Of a stretch of 64,000 nucleotides of DNA, positions 1 through 12,834 are shown one piece after another. The notes beneath the pieces were generated by a model, which saw only the letters and a list, made by a program, of their open reading frames with translations, was not told the origin of the DNA and did no database searches. The DNA is taken from positions 8,737,276-8,801,275 of the forward strand of contig NC_050472.1 of the NCBI RefSeq assembly GCF_013373865.1. The letters run 5' to 3'. Source of the stretch: Monomorium pharaonis. Taxonomy: Eukaryota > Arthropoda > Insecta > Hymenoptera > Formicidae. Every line of letters starts with the position of its first letter. The stretch's first letter is position 1. The translations under genes and the position numbers were made by a program.

Positions 1-1379
1 AAATAACAAACAAAATGTAAACAATAAGAACAACAATTTGTTATTTTAAAATGTTTTTTTCATAATATTGAAGTAGAAAATAAATGAAAAATGGTTTGTA
101 TTAATAATTTAAAATTTCTATGCAATAATAAACTATGTTAAATACGCTGACATGTGATTCCGTATGAAAACGATCGACTTATAATGAATTCTTGGTTCGA
201 TCTTGACCGATTAAAGAGCTGTCTCCTCAAACATAATGACGTATTAAAAATATTAAAAGAATGTATTTTTATGATCACTGAGACTCGAGAGATTCACAAT
301 ATCTTTTCTTACACGATTTTAATGTTTTTTTAATTATGTTTTATTATTATATTTATTCCTATTATAGCACATGATATTATTTGAATATTCTATGCTTATA
401 CTGTGAATATATATTTCATATATAATGTACGAAGAACGAAAGATATATTTATTATGTTTAAATCAATATGTTATTTTTTGTATGTTTAGAATTTACTTTT
501 TAAGTTACGCAATTTAAAAGTGATACTTTTTCATGCCAAACCTCAGCATTCAGTTTTATCATTAAAAGGCGTAACATGACAATTAACGAATTAATTTTTT
601 TTAAGGTTACTTTTGATTTCAAACATTCTTTTTAATGTTTTCAATGATAAATTGCTTTTAATAAAATGTTCATATCTATTTTATATCTACTTACGTACGA
701 TTTGAATTAGTAAAATTGTAGGTTAATGAGCTCAATTAATTATTATATACATAATTAAAATCTTAACAGCATTAAATCTTAACATAATTAAAATCTTAAA
801 GAGATACCGAGAACTCTGAACATTAATCTTCAGAAAATATCACAATAGTATATTGCTGATATTCTCAGAATATTCGAGAAACGTACTGCGATATTTTCAC
901 TATATATACTGATTGTACGAATATTCTTACGTTTGCCCTTTCATTTATTCTGGTACATACTAATATTTAGCAGTATGTATGTACTGAGAATATCACGCAG
1001 TATGTACCACTCACGTTTAGAGAATACAGATCCAGTATATGTCCAATACGTTGCATGTATATTAGGATGTTACAAATCAATTTTTAAGTCGGGCGCTCTT
1101 CTGTTTTGCTCATAACTATAAAAAAGTAATTTAAAAAATTTTACATAAAATTAAGACTCGCCGGTAATTAAAGTTATAAAAAGTGATAACTTTAACTACT
1201 GGTAGCGATCGTTATATTTTATCTTTTTTATAATTATAATAAATGCGTGCGTGCGTGCGTGTGTATGAGAATATCTGTCTCAAACCTTTCTTGTTAAAAT
1301 AAGCAGCATCCTAATATGTATATTATGCACATATTTTTTTTCGCACTACATTTTGACGAATTCAATTTTTGTTTTTCAG
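1..1379. other. AT-rich sequence left of the first visible GRHPR exon
   Basis: Probably an intron of the reductase gene that continues to the right, because the first visible exon begins in mid-codon at 1380 after a pyrimidine-rich acceptor. No exon encoding the missing N-terminal part of the enzyme was found here. A short GCGT/GTGT tract lies near 1243-1264. ORFs in this stretch are short and resemble no known protein. Confidence 0.5.
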
Positions 1380-4300
1380 GACCAAATTTAAAAGTCGTGT
1401 CAACAATGTCTGCAGGATTCGATCACTTAGATGTTCCAGAAATTAAAAAGAGAGGAATTAAAGTTGGACATACGCCGATGATACTGTCTGATGCAGTTGC
1501 GGAAATCGCAGTGCTGTTGTTATTATCCGCGGCGAGACGTTCGCATGAGGGTCGCATGGCGCTAGAACAGTAACTGTTTTATTTTATTTTATTACAATTT
1601 ACAATTAGATTACATTTTAAGTGTAATCGACATCAAAATCCTCTCGCTTAAAAAGTCTGATAAAATTAAATAGAAAAATTAACGACATAAGGCATATTTT
1701 TAATCAATGAATATTATAGTTAACGACTAATGTCAGATCTCTTTCTAACATATGATAAGTTTATATATTATTATGCAATTTATATTGATTATTTTAATTT
1801 ATCGGGAGTTCGACAATAGATGAGCAAATTTTAGTGATTTAGATAATAAAATAAAGTAAAAATTATGAATAATAAAATTGTGATTGAGGTTGCACTTTTT
1901 ATGTATAAACGCTTACATATTTGCTTTAGGATTTTTTACGTAAATACTTAAAATTACAAAATCAAGAACAACAACTTCGGTTTTGTTTTTTAATTATAAA
2001 TATTAAAATATTTGCATGCTTTAAGCACTTTTCCATGAATATTAAAAATTGTAAACTCAAAAATAGCACAATTTTGATAAAGGGATTATTTTTTATTGTA
2101 TCTAAATATTTGTTTTAGGCATTTTTACATCGTGTATTTGAACATTTATAATTAAAAGACAAAATCTTATAATCGCAATTTTATTATTTTTGATTTTTGA
2201 TAATTATTATTCATTGAGAATTACTCTTTAAATTTGCTCTCACCTGTATTTTATATAAATATGTATTTAGTTAAAACAATTCATTTTTCTATTTTGTCTT
2301 TTTATTGAATTGTTTAATAAAAAACTGAATAGTATAGTAATAAATATACATACATAAAATATTTTAGGAATAACACACAATCGGGACCGCAATGGCTACT
2401 GGGACAAGATTTACGAGGTTCTACAGTCGGCATTTTTGGTTTAGGAAATATTGGTCAAGAAATAGTTAAACGATTAAAGGGATTTGAAGTGGGGCGCTTT
2501 ATTTATAATGGACGTTCACGCAAGAAAGCAGGTGCGCTTAAGGATCATTAGTAAACTATTTTTTTGTTTTCATATCTTACATATCTGTATTCCCTGTCCT
2601 TTATTTTATAGTTCTCAATTACAAAATATAGATTAATATATGTTCGATTAATTTTCTTTATTATGTTTATTCCAAAATATATATAGAGATTCTAAAAAAT
2701 TTATTGTTAATTAATTTAATAGATTTTATAATAAATTTTAATAATAAATAAATCTAAATAATTACATAAATCTTTAATAAATTTATTACTTGCAAAAAAA
2801 TTTCTTTCGCAAACTTTAAAATTAGAATACATTTAAATGAGATTATATAAATCTTTTACATGTAACTAATAATACAGTTATTCTTTAAAACGAATAATAT
2901 GATTCAGGTGATGAACTTGGAGCTACATTTGTATCATCCCTGGATGAATTTCTAAAAAGTAGTGATTTTCTCGTGATTGCGGCACCTTTGACTAATGAAA
3001 CTCGAGGACTTTTCAACGACAGCGTATTCGACAAGATGAAGAAAACGGCTGTTTTGGTGAACGTAGCTCGCGGCCAAATCGTCAATACCGATTCACTTGT
3101 GAGGGCTCTGCGTAATAGAAAGATATTCGCTGCTGGTTTAGACGTCACCGATCCAGAACCGTTGCCACCAGGACATGACCTTCTAAAACTACCTAATGTC
3201 GGTCGGTATTTTTTTATTTTTTATTTTCATATGTTATTTCTTTTTATCTTACATTTGAATATTCAAAAAATCAATTGTGAGTGTTGTATTTTATGCTATG
3301 CTCTTTGAAATTGTAGAATATTTGATTCTACAATTTCAAAATATTCAGGAATGTAATAATTTAGAAATATGGAAATTAAGATTTTTTTGACGAATTGAAT
3401 TAAATTTCATTTCTTTGTTCAAATCTGAATTGAACCGAATCGATAAAATTTGACTCGAATCGAATCGAATTAAATTGAATTAAATCTTTAAAAGATATAA
3501 TTTTTAACTAACAACATAACATATTCAAAGGAATAATGTATATGTGTATATTTAAAATCTGTGCTCTTGGGAGTCTTTATAAGTATTGTTACTTTTTAAA
3601 AATTAATATTTTTCAAAATTTAAATTTTATGTTTATTAGTAACAACATAATTATTGTTCGATTTTTAATAATATTTTAATAATGAATGAAAGAAATATTG
3701 TACATGGGTTGTGACAAATAAAAAAGAGATACTAATAAGAGCTATATTCGAGTGTTAATCATGCGTGTGATCAAATGTTCCTAATAATATAATATAACCG
3801 TTTAATATTCTCTTTAATATAATATAAATTAGCTATAATAATTCGCAATTTCTTATCGACTTATGTGAAAGTTCTGTTGAACTTTTGTGAATTAACAAAA
3901 AGATACGCATGGTCAAAGTAATGTGCCAATCAATCATATGTCAGTTTTCATAAAATTTCAAAAAGATTACAAATTAGTGATTACATCAATCAACTACAAA
4001 ACTAAACATGGTGTGAAGATACAATAGTGTCAATACTGATGAAATACTAATGTCAATAATTAAAAAAAATTTATTTAATGCAATTCTCTAATAAATGAGT
4101 ACATAAATAATTCACTTACATATTGATCAGCAATTTAAAATTGCTGACATTGATTCTAGTAAACATCTACAAGATTCCTACTTTTCTTAATTTTAGAAAA
4201 AAACAATGAAAAAATTATTGTGAGATGTAATAAAATAATATCTTAGTCAGGATTCGAAAGAAAGTCCTTTATATTTGATTTTATTTCTACATAAAATTAT

Positions 4301-4696
4301 CAATGTCAGTTTACCGCATCCTGCTAAGGTTTGACAAAAATAATTTTGATTTAATAAGACATTTCTAATGTAAAAATTCTTGACGACTCAATATTAGTTT
4401 TATTGAACGTCATTGAATTAATCATTAAAAGCATTGAACATTTCCGAATCAAATCTTATCTGAATCAATTTAATTCGTATTCGAATAGTTCGCATGTACT
4501 GGTAATTTATTACTGATAATATACAACAATGTTATAATTTATACGTAATATGATATATCAGTTTATTTTGGTAATTACAGAAATTACGCCACATTTAGGC
4601 AGCGCGACCATCAAGACTCGCAATGACATGTCATTAACCGCAGCTCAAAATATTATCAATGGTCTTGAGGATAAGCCCTTGGTGTACCCTTTATAA
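1380..4696 (+). CDS. GRHPR: Glyoxylate/hydroxypyruvate reductase, 3' four exons (partial)
   Basis: D-2-hydroxyacid dehydrogenase that reduces glyoxylate to glycolate and hydroxypyruvate to D-glycerate with NAD(P)H. Coding exons are 1380-1569, 2368-2531, 2908-3201 and 4581-4696; every junction is GT/AG and the frame is continuous, giving about 254 residues. The substrate-side motif STMSAGFDHLD opens the first exon. The Rossmann motif GLGNIG is in the second, followed by NGRSRKK, the kind of basic loop seen in NADP(H)-preferring members. The third has the catalytic Arg (VNVARG) and Glu (DVTDPEP). The fourth has the catalytic His (TPHLGSAT) and the stop. Compared with the usual length of about 325 residues, roughly the first 70 are missing and lie left of the window. 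No frameshift or internal stop is seen. The family assignment is firm; the exact substrate preference is inferred. Confidence 0.95.
3304..3340. repeat. Perfect short hairpin in the last GRHPR intron
   Basis: Two perfect 16-bp arms, TTTGAAATTGTAGAAT and its complement, flank a 5-nt loop about 100 bp after the donor site. Function unknown; it may be a remnant of a small inverted-repeat element. Confidence 0.7.
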
Positions 4697-4796
4697 TAAT
4701 TTATATTTCTTGCATGTGCTGTAAATTCTTTATATTTACTACTTTATCTATTCAAAAACGTTATTAAAGATTATTATATATTCTCATGTACGCTTT

Positions 4797-4802
4797 AATA
4801 AA
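4797..4802 (+). promoter_or_regulatory. Candidate polyadenylation signal of GRHPR
   Basis: AATAAA about 100 bp after the GRHPR stop codon. A second AATAAA lies at about 4834. Either could serve; cleavage sites cannot be seen. Confidence 0.5.
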
Positions 4803-4833
4803 ATTCTCTTTGATTTTTTTACAGAGATTGTAC

Positions 4834-4945
4834 AAATAAAATTACTTTCCTGTGTTATTTTAATTTGATTATTCTTATTCATTAAATTAAAATAAAATTA
4901 TTCTCCTGTGTTATTTTAATTTGATTATTCTTATTCATTAAATTA
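4834..4945. repeat. Tandem duplication, two units of 56 bp
   Basis: An AT-rich unit containing CCTGTGTTATTTTAATTTGA occurs twice with a period of 56 bp and only a few mismatches. It begins at the second candidate polyadenylation signal of GRHPR, so the signal itself is duplicated. Confidence 0.8.
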
Positions 4946-7330
4946 AATATATCGATTAAACAATCAAATATTTCTGATAAAGTGAATTATGTTTAAATAT
5001 TTCTAAAAATATTATTTATCACAAATCCAATTATTTAATTTATTATTATATTATAGTATGATTTTATAAGAAGGTGTAGGATATCTTCAAAAATTGTACA
5101 ATTACATTAATATATTTAGTTGTTTCTTGAAGTTTCTCTCATAATTTTAAAATTCATTTTTCAATTTAAATATTTTAAAGTCTATTCCAATTTTCAAAAA
5201 ATTCTTAACAATTTATTTATTATTGATTAAAATACTTAATCCCATAAATTGAAAAGTTAAAGCACACACGATTTTATAAAAAATATCATACATGATATTT
5301 TGTTTTAAATAAATAATATTCTAACTTCAAAGATATGTATGTTTATGGATTTCTCAAAAAGAGCTTTGTATTACTAGGGTTATTATTCGGGAAGTAACGC
5401 GTTACTTGTAACGTTACAGTTACTTTCTTTTTAGTAACAGATTGATAATGGTTTTTTTTCATAACTGCAATGCCAACGTGATTATATTTTTTTACTAACA
5501 GTTACGAATTTAACAAATTTATCATACCTATATTATGCCAATATTGAATTAATATTGGTCTAAATTCTTACTTGAAGTTACTTTTTAGAATTAGTAACTT
5601 GTAATTAGTTATTTTTTTGACTTAATAATTAATAGTGAATTAACGAGTTGTTTTTTAAATTTTCTTAATTCTGGTTTTTATATCGTAGTAATAATCCTTA
5701 TTTGTTTAGAAACACACAACATTATGAATAAATGCAAGCGAGTAAATGCAAACATGAAAATGTTTGTTGTCGAAAAGAAATTACAGTTTATACAATATTT
5801 GCAATAATTCATAAATTCAAATTTAAATTGTGTTCAGTAGTGTTTATAATCTATAATCTATAAAATTATATCTTATGGGCAATAACAGGTGGGTAGTGTT
5901 GCAATTGTGATTAACGATTTAATTTAAAAAATTAAAAAAAATTTTATTGGCCGGTTTCTCAGGTTCGTAAAACATAACCTAAAAAAAAATTCTTGCTAAA
6001 ATATTGCTTATACGAGCTAGATACAATATAATTAAACACAAATCAACTAACCAAATAATAATCGTATTTTTTAGTAATTATTATCTCCATAATTTTGTTT
6101 TATTTTTATGAAGTTTTGTTTCATATATAAGAGACATTCTTTTTTTCTGCCTTATTTTTATTGTCATTAGTGTAATTTTTGCATTGTTATAATTTTATTT
6201 TTAGTAATAGAATAATCGAGTTTATTATTCGATTATTGTTTTATCTTGCAATTGAAAACATAAAATTTATACATGAATGCAGTATAAATAGAGAGTGCTT
6301 TAAACAATTTTCACATTTTATCCTTGCAAAGGTATTTTCAACGTGGAGTTTATATAAAATAGAGTTTGTATAAATCAAAGTGCAGAACCATTTTAACAAA
6401 TTCGTGCTAAATTGTTTAAATTTTTTTATTTATTTATCGACGACATTTATTTCAATTTAATTTTAATTTAAACTTAGATTTCATTAACTTTATTTGTTTT
6501 CAATTTCAATACTTGTTTTATATTTTAGGTAAAATTGTATCTACCAGAATATGTCTTTTTTCGAGATTCATCCTTCGGAAATGGCATTAACTTAAAAGGT
6601 TACTTTTTTGTTATTGGAGTAGATGGATAAGTAAACGTAGTCGCAAAATGATATGCAGAATTAGATCTGGGATTGTTTGAAATAGTTCAAGTAGCCCGTG
6701 AGAAGGTTTTTGTAAAACTTGAGAATAATAAAAGTATATTCAACTCATCTTGCAGATATTAAAAATATCCGTATATAAATGTTTTTATAGATACAATTTC
6801 ACTTGAAATATAAAGTCAATATTAAAATTGAACAGGTGTAATAATACTTAAAATATACTTTGAAGTATTATTTCTAAATAATGGTTAAAATTACACAGAA
6901 TCTTATGATATATTCGAATCTCACAAAATCTCTCAAAAAAATACTAACGCAAAGAAGGTTTATAAAAAAAGTTTAAAAACAGACTTGTTTCGATAAAAAT
7001 TGAACGATTGCACAAAATACAGAATTATTTAGGTTGATAACCTAAAGTAATATAATTATGTCATCAACATTAAAAATTTTGTTACCATTAAAAAAAGTAA
7101 TTAGTGTGTCCTAAGGTACAACATTTCTGGGTACAACAGCTTTTACAACACCTTCTCTATTTTTAATCGATTTTCGGAGGGACGACATGATGTAAATTTC
7201 ATTCTGTTCTAATTTCTGTAAACTTTGTAAGTTAAATAATCCTCGAAAGTGGGATTTAATTTTTCTAAAATGATCTTATAAATAAGATACTACCTAAGAT
7301 TATTTTTTGGAATCCGAAAGTATTTTTCAA
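4946..7330. other. AT-rich intergenic DNA, no gene seen
   Basis: Long AT-rich stretch with no ORF of recognisable character. It contains one transposon-end-like segment, described separately at 5374-5455. Confidence 0.6.
5374..5455. mobile_element. Degenerate DNA-transposon end rich in GTAAC/GTTAC
   Basis: The sequence begins CTAGGGTTATTATTCGGG and runs into alternating GTAACGCGTTAC-type palindromes. This layout resembles the subterminal repeats of hAT-like elements. Weaker TAAC/GTTA-rich sequence continues to about 5640, but no clean opposite end or target duplication was found, so this is an old or truncated copy. The superfamily is a guess. Confidence 0.35.
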
Positions 7331-7750
7331 AGTTCTTATCCGCGTGTAGTTATCGTGCCCCGAACAGACGAACTTTGAGAAAAGAGAGTTTCACGAAACT
7401 ACATTTTGGAGAACGGTCCCCAAAGGATTAAACTAAAACTCCACGGAAAACGAGCGCTAAAGGACTGAACTGCTCTTTGAAAAAGCCTACCAAGCGTGCT
7501 CGGGAAATTCGAGCGGCCTCTTCCGCGCTTTTCTGTATCAGAAAAACCAATCTATGGGCTGAACGCACGAGCCGAAAAGGCAATTTTAACGATCCACCCC
7601 GCGCTCTCTTTTTCCACGTGGCCTCCTCGTGGGAACGATTCGGATTGTTGAACGCCTGTCGATTTATCCGCGGATCATAACGTCGAGATTGCACGGTCTT
7701 ATCACATCGATGGAATTTGCTGGTCCACCGAGTTGTGCTGGTTTACCTGC
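7330..7750. other. CpG-bearing GC-richer island before the duplicated array
   Basis: About 420 bp of clearly higher GC content between AT-rich flanks. Short ORFs exist on both strands (for example 7477-7680 + and 7428-7694 -), but they overlap one another and match no family I recognise. It may be a regulatory or old repeat segment. It ends in an (AT)-rich palindrome at 7760-7790. Confidence 0.35.
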
Positions 7751-8289
7751 GTTTCGCATTTCTATATATATATATATAGAAATACATATATATTTATTAT
7801 ATATATATGTAAAAATACATATAAATGATAAAAATTAATAATTATTTTGTAACTCTTAATGATTTTAAAGTTCTGTATCATTTCAATGTTATTGTGCAGT
7901 TATTTGTTAATATATTTGTGTAATTAAATTGTTAACAAATTAACTTCAAATTGCATTAAAAACAAACACACTCCATTTATATCTATATTTATCTTTTTTT
8001 AGAATTCTTTAAATGATTGAAATAGGTCCATTTTTAGTCTGTTTAGTTCTTAAATATATAACATATATTTTAAAACTAATTTCTGATTTTTAAATGACCA
8101 TATGAATAAAACAAACGATTAAAAAACTGATGTCATCAGTACATTTGAATATACGGTTCAACAAAATATGAATACTATAACTATGCTATGAGTCGCTCAC
8201 CTTCGTCTCGTGCGTCTGCTCCCAAACTCGCAGGAAATAGTTGACCTACCGCACACGTAATACAACAAACTAATTTGTATTTGATTATA

Positions 8290-8690
8290 ATTAATAGGTT
8301 ATTCATTCAAATATCACGCAACAGTAGCAATATCACGCCAAGTACATAAAGGAATTGTGCCATGTGACGCAAACTTTAACACGCTAATGTCGCGGTTCTA
8401 TTAAGCTTATCCAAAATTTGATGTTAACTGTCAAATTCACTTTCGGTTATAATATTCCATAAACTAAAATCATAATAAAAAATCTAATAATAATTTTATT
8501 GTATAATATTAATGCAAGCTTTTAATTGTGATTAAAATTTTGGTATACTCGATCCTAGAGTCTCGAGATTTCTTGCGCGAAGAAACTCACTTGCCTTATT
8601 TTCCACAGATTAGACAACACACACACACACACACGCAAGGCTAGTTTGTCATTCAAGAAGCTTTCATAATATCTACATATACTCCATATA
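8290..8690 (-). repeat. Dispersed repeat around an (AC)n tract, copy in unit A
   Basis: A repeat of about 400 bp that contains CGCCAAGTACATAAA, a TGTCAAATTCAC segment, an (AC)n core and a part starting GCAAGGCTAGTTTGTCATTC. The same sequence recurs at 27490-27870 in unit C. In the opposite orientation it lies at 16981-17370 left of unit B, with a truncated copy at 16781-16925. It is probably an old transposon family. Confidence 0.7.
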
Positions 8691-9002
8691 TTTTTAATAT
8701 CTACATATAATACTACATATAATATAGATTCACAATAAACAATTAAAAACGTAATCAGAAAACAGCGCTCGAAAATATTTTAAATAAATTAAATGATATA
8801 AATGATTAATAAACCGATCACGATATAATTTACGCCATACATAGATCTCAGAATTTAAACATATTACAGCTACTATTGAAAAATTGATTTTGATGTTATT
8901 TCTGACGTCAATGAATTAATCAATCTTTTGAAAACGATTAAAAAAAACAATTCTTATAGCCACTTTGTTTTTAGAGATTATTTCTTGAGATCTTTGTTTA
9001 TG

Positions 9003-11689
9003 TTAGTAATAGTCAAATTGTTTCATTCCTGATTCTCCATGAGTCATAAGTGATGCAGACTCAGAAAAACAGTCCCATATAATAAACCAGTTATCATTAA
9101 GACGCCATTTGTAGTAATATTTATGTTTAAATTTCTCCAGTTTAGGACACTGGAAAATGTTGGAGTCAGATTTCACAGTACGTCCTTCAGACGTTAAGCT
9201 TTTTAAGTTTTTGCACATCATTATTAAACTTTCCAAAATACTGTAATTGACGATATAGGTGGTTATGTCGAGTTTTTCTAAGCGTAGACAGGAAAACAAT
9301 CTACGAAAACTTTTCTCTAGGTCTTCTTCATTTCCGTTTATCATGCTGTTATAAACAAAAAAGTCATAAAATTACTATGGTCCTTTAGCGTAAACAGAAA
9401 ATTAATAGAGTTGTATCAAAATGCGTGCAATAGAAATAAATATACAAATTTCAATAAAGAGAATAGCAATGTACTTTAAAAGAAATTATTTCACATACGT
9501 ACTGAACCAAACCAAAATCTATTTCTCGTAGATTCTTGCAATCAGCAAGAGCATAAATACTTTTTGATGTAATTCTTGCCATTTTTAAATTTATCGTTTC
9601 CAAATTTGGACATGAATTTTTTAATTCCATTGTGACATCGTCTATGTATAAATCTGTGTATGCTAAATTTAAGTCACGTAGCTGTTGATTTCTTTGCAGT
9701 ATTTTGCAAAGAGTTTTAGTTCGTATACTTTGTAACTCCTGAAGATGTAAACGCTCCAAATATTTAAGATTTTCAAAATAAGAAAATCCTTGATCATTTA
9801 CGAATTCACAATTACTTAAATCCAATTCTAAACAAAGTGTACATTTATTAGTCATATATCATTTATCCGTATTCGTAATAATATTTATATATTTATTTAT
9901 ACCTTTTAAAATTTCACACGTCTTAGAAATTTCAAGTAGAGCAGAGTCGTCAACATATCGGCAACAACATAAATTTAAATGCGTTAAATGCTTGCCGCAA
10001 GTATTAATAAACATATTAAATTTCAGAACTGGAATGTCACAAAAAGACAAATCTAATTGTTTTAAATATTTACATCTGTGGGCAAAGTAATCAAATTTAT
10101 GCCAAAGATTAGAGCGCCAATATGTAAAATGTATATTCCGTACGTTCAAGCTTGTGTAAAGGAAAGGATCACGTGTTAAATTATTTAACCGTTTATTTAC
10201 TCTACCTACGCGACATAATGACCTCAAGTCTAAATTTTTTAATATATTTAAAATTGTTTCATCCTGCAAAAATATATACAATAAAGCCTTAATGTGGTAT
10301 TACAATAAATAATTTGAGAAATTGGTTTCTTAAAATATACCGTACACAAAGCTTCGAGAAACTGTCATATGATTTCTTAGATTCATCCCAACAGAATTTA
10401 AGATCTTTTATAAATTTATCATAATTCGAATAATCGTTGACTGTTAAGTTTTGTTTAAGAGACTGTATATAATCTGGGATGACTTTATGAGATACTTGTT
10501 TATGCGCGAGATGATCCTTATGAAAACTCTGTACTATAAGATTTCTGTAAATATGTAACATTGGATCAAAATTATTTTCATAAAAAAAATACAAAAATTA
10601 AATATTATCTAATGATGATGATTATTAACCTTTTACAGATAATGCCATGTTTATGAAAATTGTCTAGAAGTTCGAATATATCGTGGTGAACCCGTGTAAG
10701 CATATCGGTGGGACATAGCATACCGACAACGCCTTGCGGAACAATTCTCGCAAAATCCTTGAAACATCGTATGTCATATAATAAAATATTCAAACTTTCT
10801 GTTTGAGGTTTTTTAGGAAGGATCAATTCTGATGTTCCGGTAAGCATTACAGCATCTAGCTTGTTTTCCTCCAATAATCTATGTTCAAATACCAGTCTGA
10901 GCATTTTGGTTTTAAAGTTGCACGGATGTAGAGGCATAGAAAGTAATGTACTCTCTTGCTGCATTTTCTCTGGATTTGTCCATGAATCATTCCACAAGAG
11001 GAACCACTGATTGTCAGAATTCTGAGCCCAAATTTGAATTATGTCGTTAAGTTTAAATGCTCCATATCTGCTGATTCTGATTGGATATACAGCTACATGA
11101 TACTCAATATCTTTAAAATAAAAAATATAATAACTTTTTTGAAAAAAAAAAAAAATTTTTTTTAATTATTTTATAAATAAATTTTTGTATGTACTAATAG
11201 AAATTTGGTCGATCATATACTTTACAGTATAACCTGCAGTATCTATACTATCAAACACATCTATTATATTATCAGTGTTGTAACATATATCGGTTAAGAA
11301 ACCTGTATCGGCCACAAAACCCATATCGCTGCAAGATGCGGTCAATATCTAAATTAGAAAAAAAAGTTAAATACTATTTCATCTTGTGGCATAAAATTAA
11401 AATGTCATTATATTTTCTAGAAGACAGTAAGCGGTACCTCATGATCTTCAAATGTCTTTTTTACATATTCATAACGTAAATCCTCAGGTGGCCCAATTAT
11501 ATTAGTAGTACAAAATTTATTACAATAATCAACGGAGTCATCTTGATAACTGTAGCTATTTTTTACAAATTGATAAATGCAATCGACAGTTGTCTCGTTA
11601 CCGTCAGTATCCGTACCTTGAAAGGAGTCGCGTTTTATGTCATAGAAATTAGCATCATTGTAATGTAAGTGACTACAGTTGGACATCAT
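9003..11689 (-). CDS. FBXL4-like F-box/LRR protein, copy A
   Basis: Predicted substrate receptor of an SCF-type ubiquitin ligase. Exons, 5' to 3': 11689-11438, 11348-11195, 11110-10630, 10544-10346, 10263-9903, 9827-9503 and 9345-9003; all introns are GT/AG and phases match, giving 704 residues. Residues 1-84 hold SYSYQDD and TTNIIGPP. About 136-296 contain VYPIRIS, IIQIWAQ and LRLVFEHRLLE followed by KLDAV, the pattern of the discoidin-like N-terminal region of FBXL4. The F-box begins at about 363 (DETILNILKNLDLRSLC). Leucine-rich repeats such as LKQLDLSFC and LRDLNLAYT fill about 406-680. The gene is longer than vertebrate FBXL4 (about 620). A 7-nt duplication near 9042 shifts the frame at the end, replacing the MENQE ending of B and C with a longer tail ending FDYY. 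The vertebrate protein acts at mitochondria; whether this duplicate does is unknown. Confidence 0.9.
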
Positions 11690-11885
11690 ATACTCTTTCT
11701 AAAAAAAAAAAATAAAAAAAATTATATAACTTTTGCGTAATTTTTCAGCACATATCAGAATTTTTATATAGAATAGAATATTACAACATTATTGCAAAAA
11801 CGTTGGAAATGCCGCTACAACATTAGAATATTTTGTGTTGGTATAAAAGTAAATGCATTATCAGCCATCATATCATAATATTATC

Positions 11886-12395
11886 AGGGTTGAATAATAA
11901 CTATTTATAATAATTAAGAATAAATATAAAATTGATAACTTTTAACTTAATTTAGTTAATTATAAATAATTTAATTTTTAACTTTAATTAGTTATTTTTG
12001 AAACATATAAACTTTAATTATTAACTTTTTTTTTAAGTTAAAATTTTTATCTGACCAAAAGAAGAAAATTATAAAATAATAACATTTTTTTGTTTATTAA
12101 TATAATGAATGTTATATAATTACTTAATTTACAAATAAAATATTAAATATATTTGATAATCAATACTGTGATTGTGTTGATAATCTGACTTAAATAAATA
12201 TATGGCTTTTACTTTAATATTAAAAAAAACTTCTCAAAAATTAACTTTTACTTTAACTTGAGTTAAATTAATTAATTTTAATTGAGTTAATTTTTTATTT
12301 ATGTAACTTTTAATTTAACTAAATTTATTTCTTAGTCCATTAATTTTAACGTAATTTAGTTAAGAAAAATAATTTTAATAGATAAGTAATATTTA
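11886..12395. repeat. AT-rich block of TTAACTTTAA-type repeats 5' of the F-box gene
   Basis: Begins CAGGGTTGAATAATAACT and continues as degenerate TTTAACTTAATTTAGTTAA motifs in both orientations up to about 12395. Equivalent blocks lie at about 20676-21185 in B and 31078-31580 in C. The CAGGGTTG start and subterminal repeats resemble a hAT-like transposon end, but the matching right end is not evident. It sits between the F-box start codon and the divergent CpG-rich module, so it is part of the presumed promoter region of every copy. Confidence 0.45.
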
Positions 12396-12603
12396 TTGCA
12401 AAAGAAAAGAAACAAAGAAAAAGAAATGGTGCGGCGAGTAGGAATCAGTTACCAATCTTCAATATATATATATAATATCGTATGTACGATGTAACGGTAT
12501 AGCATACGGTAGCTCGTTCGCACAGGGAGAGAAATCTCTGCTCAACACCAGATTTCCGCTTCGCGAAGACTAAAGATAGTCAAAGCCAACACAATAAGTC
12601 GTA

Positions 12604-12834
12604 ATGGCGAACACGACAATGAACGTGACAGGGCATATGATCACACGCGCGATCGTTATTTCGATAATACTCTCAAGCAAGACTCGCGAGAAACGTATAC
12701 GCGCAACCATTGCGGCACGAAAGATTTCGCTCAAATTACAATCTCGGCTTTATTCTCTACCGAAACAATTGCATCTTATAATACTGCATGATACGCTAAT
12801 GAGATATATATATACAAGTGAGTCTTTACGTTAG
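12604..12834 (+). CDS. Short divergent ORF of unit A, unknown
   Basis: Starts MANTTMNVTG and is rich in Arg/Lys (SSKTREKRIRATIAARK). It lies about 0.9 kb from, and divergent to, the F-box gene. A TATA-like run (about 12463-12480) precedes it, and a GTGAGT donor-like site follows at about 12820. Equivalent ORFs occur in units B and C. The A copy has one extra G in a CTCGGCTTT context, so its reading frame leaves the shared one and runs to 76 residues. I do not recognise a family. It could be the first exon of an unknown transcript or a retroelement remnant. Confidence 0.3.
   Translation: MANTTMNVTGHMITRAIVISIILSSKTREKRIRATIAARKISLKLQSRLYSLPKQLHLIILHDTLMRYIYTSESLR

Noticed and set aside
3370..4500. 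Possible inverted ends (GAATCGAATCGAAT against ATTCGTATTCGAAT) in the last GRHPR intron
   Set aside because: Similarity is confined to AT-rich GAAT/ATTC words and does not align over a useful length.
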